NCBI RefSeq assembly: GCF_011927945.1
Contig: NZ_JAATJM010000001.1
Coordinates: forward strand, 877,501-941,500
Reading direction: 5' to 3'
Origin: Brevundimonas alba
GTDB taxonomy: Bacteria; Pseudomonadota; Alphaproteobacteria; Caulobacterales; Caulobacteraceae
Length of the DNA stretch: 64,000 nucleotides
This document shows, piece after piece, positions 8,982 through 18,477 of the stretch; within the stretch, counting starts at the first letter, position 1, and every line of letters starts with the position of its first letter. Under the pieces are notes generated by a model. It saw only the letters and a program-made list of their open reading frames with translations, was not told the DNA's origin and searched no databases. Made by a program: the position numbers and the translations under genes.

Positions 8982-9236
8982 TCAAACCTCGCGCGGCTTG
9001 CGGCGGAACATCCGGTCGAACAGAGCCTTGCGACGCTTGAAGATGGTCCAGCCGAGCGTGCCCGCCGCCACCCACAGGCCGATCTCGCCGATCACCGCCA
9101 GCGGCCCGCCGAACAGCAGCGCCTGCTGCACATCGAGATGCCCCAGCTTGAAGAAGACGGCGACGGCGGCGGATGAGCCATAGCCCAGAAGGCAGACCGC
9201 GAAGGCGCTCCAGCCGATCATCTTGGTGCGGGTCAT
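8982..9236 (-). CDS. small two-helix membrane protein
   Basis: The protein is 84 aa with hydrophobic helices at about residues 7-27 and 42-65 and a basic C-terminal tail (FKRRKALFDRMFRRKPREV). The pattern GxxLAVIGEIGLWVAAGTLG resembles the small proteins called transporter-suffix domain proteins; that match is from memory and tentative. GGAG precedes the start. The gene is divergent from the ABC ATPase, and the space between them contains palindromes. Confidence 0.6.
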   Translation of the reverse strand: MTRTKMIGWSAFAVCLLGYGSSAAVAVFFKLGHLDVQQALLFGGPLAVIGEIGLWVAAGTLGWTIFKRRKALFDRMFRRKPREV

Positions 9237-9297
9237 CCCACGGCTCCGTCAAGGACGCTGTTCACAATGACAAGGAAGCTAGACATTCTCATCCGGA

Positions 9298-9315
9298 TGT
9301 CAAGCACGTTTGACA
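9298..9315. promoter_or_regulatory. operator-like palindrome with minus-strand -35
   Basis: TGTCAA and TTGACA are separated by 6 nt, forming an inverted repeat between two divergent genes. Read on the minus strand, TTGACA (9303-9298) could be a -35 with AGCTTC 17 nt further on. A wider imperfect repeat, GACAT/ATGTC, lies at 9282-9301. No specific regulator is identified. Confidence 0.35.
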
Positions 9316-9383
9316 AACCGGGGGGCTTGGCCCGGTCCCGCCCCGCGCCTACCTAGGCGGACCGCTCCGCCTGAAAGCCGCCC

Positions 9384-10358
9384 ATGTCCGCATCCGAACC
9401 GCTCCCCGCCAACGCCATCGAGGTCCGCGGGCTGGAGAAGACCTACGCCGGTTCGAAGAAGGCCCCGCCGAAGACCGCCCTGCGCGGCGTCGACCTGGTG
9501 ATTCCGCGCGGCTCGATGTTCGGCCTGCTCGGCCCCAACGGCGCGGGCAAGTCGACCCTGATCAACATCCTCGCCGGTGTCGTGAACAAGACGGGGGGCA
9601 CCGCCTCCATCTGGGGCCGCGACATCGACAAACAGCCCCGCGACGCCCGCGCCGCCCTCGGCGTCGTGCCTCAGGAGATCGTCGCCGACGTCTTCTTCAC
9701 GCCCCGCGAGGCGCTGGAGGTCCAGGCCGGCTTCTACGGTGTGCCCGCCAACGACCGCCGCTCCGACGAACTGCTCGCCGCCCTCGGTCTGACCGACAAG
9801 GCCCACGCCTATGTCCGCGCCCTCTCGGGCGGCATGAAGCGCCGCCTGATGGTGGCCAAGGCGCTGGTGCACAATCCGCCGATCCTGATCCTCGACGAGC
9901 CCACCGCCGGCGTCGACGTCGAGCTGCGCCGCCAGCTCTGGGAATACGTCCGCCGCATCAATGCCGAGGGCGTCACCATCCTCCTGACCACCCACTATCT
10001 CGAGGAAGCGCAGGAGCTCTGCGACACCATCGCCATCATGAACCGCGGCGAGGTCGTCGCCTGCGAACCCACGCCCCAGCTGCTGCGCCGCCTCGACACC
10101 CGCAACGTCGTGGTCACGCCCGAGGGCGAGCTCGCCGGCCCTCCGGCCCTGTCCGGTTTCGAGGTCACCCCCCGCCCGAACGGCGCCTTCGCGGTCAGCT
10201 ACAAGAAGGGCCAGTCGTCGGTCGAACAGGTCCTCGCCGCCGTCCGCGCCGCGGGCGTCACCATCGCCGACATCTCGACCGAGGATCCGGATCTGGAGGA
10301 CGTCTTCCTCGCCCTGACCTACGGCGACGCCACTCAGGTCAGCCCGACGAGGGACTGA
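9384..10358 (+). CDS. ABC transporter ATP-binding protein (orphan)
   Basis: This 324-aa cytoplasmic ATPase has Walker A GPNGAGKST near residue 53, a Q-loop (VVPQE), the signature LSGGMKRR near residue 150, Walker B LILDEP followed by TAGVD, and the H-loop TTHYLEEA. The C-terminal 80 residues are the extension seen in DrrA/CcmA-like exporters (EDPDLEDVFLALT). No permease is encoded beside it, although such exporters normally have an adjacent ABC-2 membrane subunit. The substrate is unknown. Confidence 0.9.
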   Translation: MSASEPLPANAIEVRGLEKTYAGSKKAPPKTALRGVDLVIPRGSMFGLLGPNGAGKSTLINILAGVVNKTGGTASIWGRDIDKQPRDARAALGVVPQEIVADVFFTPREALEVQAGFYGVPANDRRSDELLAALGLTDKAHAYVRALSGGMKRRLMVAKALVHNPPILILDEPTAGVDVELRRQLWEYVRRINAEGVTILLTTHYLEEAQELCDTIAIMNRGEVVACEPTPQLLRRLDTRNVVVTPEGELAGPPALSGFEVTPRPNGAFAVSYKKGQSSVEQVLAAVRAAGVTIADISTEDPDLEDVFLALTYGDATQVSPTRD

Positions 10359-10373
10359 CGGCCCAAGACCACG

Positions 10374-10396
10374 CCGGAACCATCGGGATTCCGGCT
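10374..10396. terminator. hairpin after ABC ATPase gene
   Basis: GCCGGAA and TTCCGGC pair with a 9-nt loop, 16 nt after the ABC stop. No T-run follows, so it is only a weak terminator candidate. Confidence 0.3.
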
Positions 10397-10408
10397 CGCT
10401 ATGCTGCG

Positions 10409-11254
10409 ATGCAACATCCTGAACGCCGGATCCTTGAGGTCGAGGGGCTTCCGATCGCCTGCGCCCAGGTCGGAGAGGGCCGTCCCGTCGTCTATCTGCA
10501 CGGCGCCCTGACCACGCTGGAGGAAGGCCTGACCGGCCTGGCCGCGACCCTCGCGCCCCGGTTTCGGATGACGGCCTTCGATCGCCCCGGCCACGGCCAC
10601 AGCGGGCGGGACGCGGGAACCGGATCGGCGTGGCGGCAGGCGGAGCTCATCCATGCCGCCCTGACCATGCTGGGTCTGGAACGGCCGGTCATCGTCGCCC
10701 ACTCGTTCGGCGGCGCGGTGGCGATGGCCCTCGCCCTCCGGTTTCCCGGGTCGATTTCGGGCGCCGTGCTGATCGCGCCGATCGCCTTCCCCGAGCCGCG
10801 TCCCGAGATGATGATGTTCGGTCCGCGCGCCCTGCCGTTCGCGGGCGACGGCCTGTCGCTCCTCGCCGCGCCGGCGGACGCGGTCATGCTTCCGGCGCTG
10901 TGGAACGCGATGTTTCTGCCCCAGCGGATGACGGCGGCTTTCCGCGACGGCTTTCCGTTCGAACTCGCGTCCGGACGAACCCAGCTCCAGGCCGATGGTC
11001 AGGAGGCCCTGGAGATGATCCGGAGCCTGGCCCGGAGCGCTCCGCTGTATGCCGCCTGTCAGACTCCCGTCCAAGTCCTTCAGGGCGACCGGGACCTCGT
11101 GGTGAACCCCTTGCTGCATGGGCGGCCTCTCGCGGCCGTGCTGCCGCGCGGCCGGTTCGTCAACCTGCCGGGACTCGGCCACATGGCCCACCATTTCGCG
11201 CCGGAGCGGGTCGCCGGGGCCATCGACGAGGTGTTCCTGCAGGCGGACGCCTAG
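10409..11254 (+). CDS. alpha/beta hydrolase
   Basis: The 281-aa protein has the alpha/beta-hydrolase fold. An oxyanion-hole HGA lies at residue 31, the nucleophile is S99 in AHSFGG, the acid is the D of GDRDLVV, and the histidine is in GLGHMAHH near residue 260. There is no signal peptide, so it is cytosolic. The substrate is not predictable from sequence. Its stop overlaps tail-to-tail with the gene on the other strand in a CTAG tetranucleotide. Confidence 0.88.
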   Translation: MQHPERRILEVEGLPIACAQVGEGRPVVYLHGALTTLEEGLTGLAATLAPRFRMTAFDRPGHGHSGRDAGTGSAWRQAELIHAALTMLGLERPVIVAHSFGGAVAMALALRFPGSISGAVLIAPIAFPEPRPEMMMFGPRALPFAGDGLSLLAAPADAVMLPALWNAMFLPQRMTAAFRDGFPFELASGRTQLQADGQEALEMIRSLARSAPLYAACQTPVQVLQGDRDLVVNPLLHGRPLAAVLPRGRFVNLPGLGHMAHHFAPERVAGAIDEVFLQADA

Positions 11255-11625
11255 ACCACCATCACGGTCCCGATCAGCAGCCGCGCGCCCGCCCGGCCCA
11301 GCGTCCGGTCGGTCGCCGCCTGAAGCTGGGTCACCAGCCGCTCCACGTCCGGCGGCGCACCCGGCAGCAGGGCGTTGGCCGCCTGCTGAACCACCGTCGC
11401 ATAGGCCGCCCTAAGCCGCGGCGCGGACTGCGCCACCCGGGTCCGCAGGGCGGCGTCGGCGGTGTCGAGGCCAGTCTCGACCGTCATCACCCCGCGCCGC
11501 CCGCCGGGCCGCGTGACATTGGCCGTGATGGTCGGCAGGCGCAGATAGCTGGCCTGCGTCGCGCCGGAGCCGCCGTTGGTCTTCGACGTCGAGTCTTTCA
11601 GTCCGAGAAGGGCGCGGCGATCCAT
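11251..11625 (-). CDS. hypothetical protein, FliL-like pattern
   Basis: The protein is 124 aa. The N-terminus (MDRRALLGLK) looks like a shortened Tat-type start without a hydrophobic helix. The middle, YLRLPTITANVT followed by VETGLDTADAALR and an SAPRLRAAY helix, resembles the periplasmic domain of FliL-family proteins, which stabilise the flagellar stator. The resemblance is by eye only, and there is no flagellar gene nearby. An unrelated small protein is equally possible. Confidence 0.6.
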   Translation of the reverse strand: MDRRALLGLKDSTSKTNGGSGATQASYLRLPTITANVTRPGGRRGVMTVETGLDTADAALRTRVAQSAPRLRAAYATVVQQAANALLPGAPPDVERLVTQLQAATDRTLGRAGARLLIGTVMVV

Positions 11626-11659
11626 CCGCCCACGCTAGCCGACAGCGTTTAAGGCCCGG

Positions 11660-12655
11660 TTACGCCGCCACCGCCGCCGGCTTCGGCTCCATCGGCCTCA
11701 GGTCCAGCAGGGCGAACAGGGCTGCGTCCTCGTCCTGCTTCGGATTGGGCGTGGTCAGCAGCTTGCCGCCGACGAAGATGGAGTTGGCGCCCGCAAGGAA
11801 ACACAGCGCCTGCATCTCCGGGCTCATCGTCTCGCGCCCGGCCGACAGCCGCACCATGGCCTTCGGGCAGACCAGCCGCGCCACCGCCACCGTGCGCACG
11901 AACTCGATCGGATCGATCTCGCCCTCCCGCTTCACCCGGTCCCCCAGCGGCGTGCCCGTCACCGGCACCAGCGCATTGACCGGCAGGCTGTCGGGATGCT
12001 CCGGCAGGGTCGCCAGCGCGTGCAGCAGTCCGGCCCGGTCGCGCCGCGCCTCGCCCATGCCGACGATGCCGCCGCAGCAGGTGCTCATGCCCGCCTCCCG
12101 CACATGGGCCAGTGTCTCCAGCCGGTCCTGATACGTCCGCGTCGTCACCACCTCGGCGTAATACTCCGGCCCGGTGTCGAGGTTGTGGTTGTAATAATCC
12201 AGCCCCGCCGCCTTCAGCTGCCGCGCCTGATCCGCCGTCAGCATGCCCAGGGTGGCGCATGTCTCCAGCCCAAGCGACTTCACCCCCGCGATCATCGTCG
12301 CCAGCTTCGGCGTGTCGCGGTCCTTCAGCTCACGCCAGGCCGCGCCCATGCAGAACCGGCTGGCTCCGCCGGCCTTGGCCGCCATGGCCTCGGCCATGAC
12401 AGCCGTCGCATCCATCAGCTTCTCGGCCTTCAGACCGGTCTGGAAACTGGCCGACTGCGAGCAGTAGCCGCAGTTCTCGGCGCAGCCGCCGGTCTTGATC
12501 GACAGCAGCTGACTCTTCTGCACCTCCGACGGGTCGAACCAGCGCCGGTGGACGCTCGCGGCCTCGAACACCAGCTCCATGAAGGGTCGGGCGAACAGCG
12601 CCTCCACCTCTTCCAGCGTCCAGTCGTGGCGGGGGATCGAAAGGTCACGGGTCAT
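11660..12655 (-). CDS. bioB: biotin synthase
   Basis: This radical-SAM enzyme of 331 aa converts dethiobiotin to biotin. The [4Fe-4S] motif is C58AENC62GYC65, preceded by SIKTGGC. Other BioB marks are [16 protein letters not shown] and the AGANSIFVG segment near the C-terminus. ATG 12655 has AGGA about 8 nt upstream; an in-frame ATG at 12691 would add 12 residues with no family support. No other bio genes lie nearby, so BioB is separated from a bioFDA cluster. Confidence 0.95.
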   Translation of the reverse strand: MTRDLSIPRHDWTLEEVEALFARPFMELVFEAASVHRRWFDPSEVQKSQLLSIKTGGCAENCGYCSQSASFQTGLKAEKLMDATAVMAEAMAAKAGGASRFCMGAAWRELKDRDTPKLATMIAGVKSLGLETCATLGMLTADQARQLKAAGLDYYNHNLDTGPEYYAEVVTTRTYQDRLETLAHVREAGMSTCCGGIVGMGEARRDRAGLLHALATLPEHPDSLPVNALVPVTGTPLGDRVKREGEIDPIEFVRTVAVARLVCPKAMVRLSAGRETMSPEMQALCFLAGANSIFVGGKLLTTPNPKQDEDAALFALLDLRPMEPKPAAVAA

Positions 12656-12669
12656 GGACCGGTTCCTGA

Positions 12670-12687
12670 CGCAGGCGAACGCCTGCG
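12670..12687. repeat. perfect 8-bp inverted repeat before bioB
   Basis: CGCAGGCG and CGCCTGCG are separated by two bases, between the aspartic-protease stop and the bioB start. There is no T-run, so it is not a convincing terminator. It does not resemble the TTATMTATAA BioR site. It could shape the bioB leader or the protease mRNA end. Confidence 0.4.
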
Positions 12688-12695
12688 GCAAGACC

Positions 12696-13631
12696 TCAGA
12701 CGTCCATGATGATTTCGCCGCGCTTCAGGTCGATCACGATACGGTCGAACACGCCCAGCACGTCGACCCCCATCAGCATGGCGGGCGTATTCTCGAGCCC
12801 CAGCAGGCGGAAGATGTGGAAGTCGCCCATCAGCACGGCCAGCTTGTCCAGCACCAGCTCGTCGAAATGCACCGCCGACACGACCATGGCCTGGGCCGGG
12901 GCGGCGCGTCCGGTCGGCGACTGCACCAGCATCTCGCCCGTCGAGGCGGCGCGGCTCTGGAACGGGCGGGCCCCCGCAGCGGCGGCGAGCGCGGGATTGA
13001 TCAGGGTGACCTGCGCGCCCGTGTCGACCACCGCCTGCACCGGCTGGCCGCGCACCAGCGCCGTCAGCACCATCAGTTCGGCGCCGCCCCCCTGCGGTGG
13101 CTGGAACCGAACCCGCGGTCGTACGACGCCGAGGAACTGGTCTGGATCGGGTCGCGACCGGTTGATCGAAGACCGGCCCTGACCGCGGAACCGCATGATC
13201 AGACGCTGGTCAGCCAGCAGGTCCAGCCCCAGCAGCCCGTCCAGACCGATCAGGCCGGGGCGCGAGCCCACCGCCATCCGCGCCTCGCCCACCGACAGGG
13301 AGCCGCTCGACAGGGTTCGCGCCCGAACCGCCGGAACGCGCTCGCGGCCGATCACCGTATTCATGTCCAGTTCGCCGGCGGGGGCGATCCCGATCCGTTC
13401 GACCAGATCGCTGGCCACCACCGAGGCGCTCGCCGCCGTATCGACCGCAAAGCGGAACGGCCCCTCGCCATTGATGAACACGGGCACCGTCGAGCGCCGG
13501 ACACGGTCCGTCGTCTGGTCGGCGTGGAATTCGTCGATCTGGGTCTCTTGCGCGAAAGCGAGGCGTGGCGCCGCGAGACCGGCCAGCAGCGCGCCGCCCA
13601 CAAGCCGCCGGCTGGGTCCGTCTGCCCTCAT
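12696..13631 (-). CDS. exported retropepsin-like aspartic protease
   Basis: The 311-aa protein has a signal peptide (residues 1-28, ending LAFAQ) and two aspartic-protease half domains. The second carries the canonical D203TGAQ in [13 protein letters not shown]. The first carries D64TAAS in [12 protein letters not shown], where the glycine of DTG is replaced. A conserved [10 protein letters not shown] lies near the C-terminus. Bacterial single-chain proteins of this type act in the periplasm, with unknown targets. bioB follows 40 nt downstream. Confidence 0.85.
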   Translation of the reverse strand: MRADGPSRRLVGGALLAGLAAPRLAFAQETQIDEFHADQTTDRVRRSTVPVFINGEGPFRFAVDTAASASVVASDLVERIGIAPAGELDMNTVIGRERVPAVRARTLSSGSLSVGEARMAVGSRPGLIGLDGLLGLDLLADQRLIMRFRGQGRSSINRSRPDPDQFLGVVRPRVRFQPPQGGGAELMVLTALVRGQPVQAVVDTGAQVTLINPALAAAAGARPFQSRAASTGEMLVQSPTGRAAPAQAMVVSAVHFDELVLDKLAVLMGDFHIFRLLGLENTPAMLMGVDVLGVFDRIVIDLKRGEIIMDV

Positions 13632-13707
13632 CGCGCTCCTCCCGATACGGATCGTTGCACGGAAATCCGTGGTCGGCGAGCGCTGTCCCCCAACCTGTCC
13701 GAAGCTT

Positions 13708-13729
13708 CATATAAGGATGTCCTTATATG
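13708..13729. promoter_or_regulatory. 22-bp palindrome upstream of ahcY, candidate SahR operator
   Basis: CATATAAGGA and its exact complement TCCTTATATG are separated by TG, ending 89 nt before the ahcY start. It is AT-rich in a GC-rich setting. AT-rich palindromes of this size precede S-adenosylmethionine-cycle genes in proteobacteria controlled by SahR, an ArsR-family repressor responding to S-adenosylhomocysteine. The match to that motif is from memory. The palindrome itself is seen directly. Confidence 0.65.
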
Positions 13730-13818
13730 TTCATTGCCCGGAACCGGCCGCCGGGCTATAGCGGCGCCCAATCCGACATACGCGCCCGATACAGGCGCAA
13801 GCATCCGCCGAGGCCTCC

Positions 13819-15210
<1,392 letters not shown>

Positions 15211-15215
15211 CCGTT

Positions 15216-15233
15216 CGTCCCCGCGAGGGGACG
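15216..15233 (+). terminator. hairpin after ahcY
   Basis: CGTCCCC and GGGGACG pair over a GCGA tetraloop, 6 nt after the ahcY stop. It is a stable stem but lacks the following T-run, so it is a probable but not classical terminator. Confidence 0.45.
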
Positions 15234-15238
15234 CGCCC

Positions 15239-16360
15239 TCAGGCCGCCAGCATTCGCTGGCCGAGGTCCTGATCGCGGTCCGCCAGGCCCGTCTCGAAGT
15301 CCATGAAGACGTCGATCAGCTCCTCGACGCCGACCGGCGCCGCGCCCGGGCTGAAGCGGAAATGCCAGAAGCTGACCACGTGCTGGATCGCGCCAAGCTG
15401 CTCGCCCAGCCGGGTGAACAGGCGCGGCGCCTGCAGCAGGAAGTCCCGGAACGCGCCCGGCCGCGAATCCTGCGTCAGCGCCGCATAGGCGTCGTCATAG
15501 ATGCGCAGCGTTCCCGCCGCTTGGCCGCTGACGGTCGCGATCCGCTCGCCCAGCACGTGGCGGCCGCGGTCCAGATATTCCCGCGCCGTGCGGTCGACCT
15601 TGCCGTTCGGCTTCACCGTCGCAACGGCCTCGGCCACGGCCGCCAGTTCGGCGGTCAGGCTGGTCAGGACCCATTTGTAATAGAGGAAGCCCTTCCAGCA
15701 GAAGAGACCCTCCTGATACTCCTCGGGCCTCAGATGCAGGGTCTGGCGCAGCGCCTCCATCCGGTCGCCGGGCTCATTGGACAGAATCTTGCCCGCCAGC
15801 CGCCGGGTTGAACCGACCGCCTCGATGTCGTCGCCAAGGCTCAGCGTCACCAGCGGCCGGATTTCCGCCTCCACGAACTGAACCATCCGGCTCATGTCGC
15901 TCTCGCTGATCGAGAAATAGCAGGGCGCCGGCTCGACGCCCGCGCGGCGCAACTGCTCTCGCAACAGGAACGGGTCCAGCGAGGGAAGGGCGTCCATCAG
16001 CCGCAGCGTCGTCAGGTCCGGGTGGCCCGCCTCCAGTCCGAAGGCCTCGTGCATGATCCGTTCGAACCGCTTCTGGTCCACGAACACATAGCGGCCCCCG
16101 GTCTTCAGATCGGCGGCGTCGATCGGGATCACCACCTTGGTCGCCACCTGCCGCCGCATGTGAAACGAGTCCAGCTCGTCGCGGCGCAGGCGGTGCTTGA
16201 TGATCAGGGCGCAGTTCAGGGCCGGGGTCTGAAAGACCGGCCGCGCCTTCCAGTCCGGGTCCCGGCCATGGTCGAGGCTGACCTTCAGCAGGTTCAGCAC
16301 GCGCGCCGTCGAGGCCGAGCGTCTGAGATGCGCCAGATTGCGGATCGCGCGGTCTGTCAT
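15239..16360 (-). CDS. conserved hypothetical protein, unrecognised
   Basis: The protein is 373 aa, soluble, with no signal peptide or transmembrane helix. It is mostly helical, with a charged N-terminus, a VVIPIDAADLKTGG segment near residue 75, an FSISESDMSRMV segment near 155 and a C-terminal FWHFRFSPG motif near 345. I do not recognise a domain or catalytic motif. The start ATG 16360 follows a GGGGG-containing ribosome site; an in-frame start at 16420 would add 20 unlikely residues. It is convergent with ahcY and divergent from the HIG1 gene. Confidence 0.75.
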   Translation of the reverse strand: MTDRAIRNLAHLRRSASTARVLNLLKVSLDHGRDPDWKARPVFQTPALNCALIIKHRLRRDELDSFHMRRQVATKVVIPIDAADLKTGGRYVFVDQKRFERIMHEAFGLEAGHPDLTTLRLMDALPSLDPFLLREQLRRAGVEPAPCYFSISESDMSRMVQFVEAEIRPLVTLSLGDDIEAVGSTRRLAGKILSNEPGDRMEALRQTLHLRPEEYQEGLFCWKGFLYYKWVLTSLTAELAAVAEAVATVKPNGKVDRTAREYLDRGRHVLGERIATVSGQAAGTLRIYDDAYAALTQDSRPGAFRDFLLQAPRLFTRLGEQLGAIQHVVSFWHFRFSPGAAPVGVEELIDVFMDFETGLADRDQDLGQRMLAA

Positions 16361-16472
16361 GAGGCCCCCGGAAAAATCCACCGAACCATGAATTGATGAC
16401 CAACGGCTTAGCTTGACCATGCGCGGCGCTGTGGCGCTGGTTTCGCGGCGGAGCCGGCTCTAGAGTGACCGC

Positions 16473-16676
16473 ATGAACGTACTCGACGTCCTCATCATCC
16501 TCGCCATCATCGCCGTGGCCATCACCCTCGCCTTCGGCATCCGCTCGCTCTACCAGACCGGTCCCGAGGCCCGCTCCCGCTCCAACAAGCTGATGCGGCT
16601 CCGCGTCGCGCTGCAGGCCCTCGCCGTCGCGCTTCTGGTCACCGGCATGTGGTGGAAGTCCACGCACGGGGGCTGA
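16473..16676 (+). CDS. HIG1-domain twin-transmembrane protein
   Basis: The protein is 67 aa with helices at about residues 3-23 and 43-62, separated by a basic loop (RSRSNKLMRLRVALQ) that matches the HIG1 pattern. HIG1 proteins associate with cytochrome oxidase supercomplexes in mitochondria; the alphaproteobacterial form is usually encoded just before a cobalamin adenosyltransferase and etfBA, as here. It lies 4 nt before the next gene. Confidence 0.85.
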   Translation: MNVLDVLIILAIIAVAITLAFGIRSLYQTGPEARSRSNKLMRLRVALQALAVALLVTGMWWKSTHGG

Positions 16677-16680
16677 CCCG

Positions 16681-17253
16681 ATGGTGGTCCTGAACCGCAT
16701 CTATACCAGGACCGGCGACGGCGGCGAAACGCGCCTTGCCTCCGGCGCCCCGGTGTCCAAGACCGACCCCCGCGTCGAGGCCTACGGCGCGGTCGACGAA
16801 CTCAACGCCGTGATCGGTCTCGCCCGTCTCAACTCGGGCCAGCACGACCGCATCGACGCCATGCTCGGCCGTATCCAGAACGAGCTGTTCGATCTCGGCG
16901 CCGACCTCGCCACCCCGCACGACCCCGCCCCGAAATGGGAGGCCCTGCGCATCCTCGACAGCCAGGTCGAGCGGCTCGAAACCGAGATCGACTGGATGAA
17001 CGACAGCCTCAAGCCGCTGGACAGCTTCATCCTGCCGGGCGGCTCGGCCCTGTCGGCGCATCTGCATCTGGCCCGCACCGTCTGCCGCCGGGCCGAGCGT
17101 GACGCCGTCCGCGCCCGTGAGGCCGGCTGCGACCTTTCGCCCGCCGCCCTGCGCTATCTCAACCGGCTGTCGGACCACCTGTTCGTCGCCGCTCGCCGCG
17201 CCAACGCCAACGGAGCCGACGACGTCAAATGGAGCCCCGGCGCGACCCGCTGA
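16681..17253 (+). CDS. PduO-type ATP:cob(I)alamin adenosyltransferase
   Basis: This 190-aa enzyme transfers the adenosyl group from ATP to cob(I)alamin, making coenzyme B12. The N-terminal ATP site YTRTGDGGETRL, the helix VEAYGAVDELNAVIG and the C-terminal CRRAERDAVR and LNRLSDHLFVAARRAN are all typical of the PduO/MMAB family. It is trimeric and cytosolic. With cobT at 6.7 kb it shows that the organism makes or at least activates cobalamin. Confidence 0.94.
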   Translation: MVVLNRIYTRTGDGGETRLASGAPVSKTDPRVEAYGAVDELNAVIGLARLNSGQHDRIDAMLGRIQNELFDLGADLATPHDPAPKWEALRILDSQVERLETEIDWMNDSLKPLDSFILPGGSALSAHLHLARTVCRRAERDAVRAREAGCDLSPAALRYLNRLSDHLFVAARRANANGADDVKWSPGATR

Positions 17254-17257
17254 GCCC

Positions 17258-17572
17258 CTACTGTCCCGCGAGGGCCGCGCGCTGGCGCTCCACCTCGGCG
17301 TTCCGCTCGGCCTGGGCGGCAGCCAGACGGTCCTCGATCTCAATCAGCTCGCGGTTCTTGGCGTCGGAGGCTTCGGCCCGGCTCTGTCCCGGAGCCCGCC
17401 CCGTGACCTCCGCGATCGAGATCGGCCGCGCGCAAATCTTGGTGTCCCCGTCCCACCAGCCGCCGCCGCGTTCGCATCGGTCGCCCGGCGCGACCACCAG
17501 CGCCTGCCAGGCGAACACCGCCCCCACCAGCACGGCGAAGCTCGCCAGGAACAGCACGCTCAGTCGCTTCAT
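17258..17572 (-). CDS. hypothetical membrane-anchored protein
   Basis: The protein is 104 aa from ATG 17572; an in-frame ATG at 17590 would add six residues. An uncleaved signal anchor covers residues 4-24. A short Cys-containing loop ([20 protein letters not shown]) follows, where two cysteines 17 residues apart could form a disulfide in the periplasm. A C-terminal coiled coil runs from about residue 65. No known family was recognised. Confidence 0.65.
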   Translation of the reverse strand: MKRLSVLFLASFAVLVGAVFAWQALVVAPGDRCERGGGWWDGDTKICARPISIAEVTGRAPGQSRAEASDAKNRELIEIEDRLAAAQAERNAEVERQRAALAGQ

Positions 17573-17712
17573 GGTCAGCAGGCGGTGCATCGTCTCTTCC
17601 GTTCTCGTTCAGCGCCCCGGCGCCGCATCCCTTGACGCGGCGTTACGTTGACAGGCCGGGGCAGGCGTTCCATTCCCTGCCCGCACATTCCGGCGATCTG
17701 ATGGACAGCGCA

Positions 17713-18477
17713 ATGAAGGTACTCGTCCCCGTCAAACGGGTGATCGACTATAACGTCAAGGCCCGCGTCAAGGCGGACCAGACCGGCGTCGATCTGGCCA
17801 ACGTCAAGATGAGCATGAACCCGTTCGACGAAATCGCCGTCGAAGAGGCCGTGCGTCTCAAGGAAGGCAAGGAGCATCACGCGGCGGGCACGGCGACCGA
17901 GATCGTCGTCGTCTCCATCGGCGTGACCCAGGCCCAGGAGACCATCCGCACCGCCCTGGCCATGGGCGCGGACCGCGGCCTGCTGATCCAGTCCGACAGC
18001 GACCTCGAACCCCTCGCCGTCGCCAAGCTGCTGAAAGCCGTGGTCGACGAGGAGAAGCCGGACCTCGTCCTGCTCGGCAAACAGTCGATCGACGGCGACA
18101 ACAACGCGGTCGGCCAGATGCTGGCCGCCCTGCTCGACTGGCCCCAGGCCACCTTCGCCTCGAAGATCGAGATCGGCGGCGGCAAGGCGACTGTGACGCG
18201 CGAAGTCGACGGCGGCCTCCAGACGCTCGCCGCGACCCTGCCTGCGGTCGTCTCCGTCGACCTGCGCCTCAACACGCCGCGCTACGCCTCCCTGCCCAAC
18301 ATCATGAAGGCCAAGAAGAAGGAGATCGCCGTGAAGGCCACCTCCGACTACGGCGTCGATGTTGCCCCCCGCCTGAAAGTCCTCAAGGTCACCGAGCCGC
18401 CCAAGCGCGCCGGCGGCATCAAGGTCACGGACGCGGCCGATCTGGTCGCCAAACTCAAGACCGCGGGGGTGCTGTAA
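17713..18477 (+). CDS. etfB: electron transfer flavoprotein beta subunit
   Basis: The 254-aa protein begins [16 protein letters not shown], typical of EtfB. It binds AMP and, with EtfA, carries electrons from acyl-CoA and other dehydrogenases to ETF-ubiquinone oxidoreductase. Further marks are [33 protein letters not shown] and [15 protein letters not shown] 17713 is chosen from family N-termini; an in-frame ATG lies at 17701. The stop and the etfA start overlap in TAATG. Confidence 0.95.
   Translation: MKVLVPVKRVIDYNVKARVKADQTGVDLANVKMSMNPFDEIAVEEAVRLKEGKEHHAAGTATEIVVVSIGVTQAQETIRTALAMGADRGLLIQSDSDLEPLAVAKLLKAVVDEEKPDLVLLGKQSIDGDNNAVGQMLAALLDWPQATFASKIEIGGGKATVTREVDGGLQTLAATLPAVVSVDLRLNTPRYASLPNIMKAKKKEIAVKATSDYGVDVAPRLKVLKVTEPPKRAGGIKVTDAADLVAKLKTAGVL

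Noticed and set aside
13730..13818. SAH riboswitch before ahcY
   Set aside because: No conserved riboswitch core or extended pairing was seen between the palindrome and the start codon; a protein operator is simpler.
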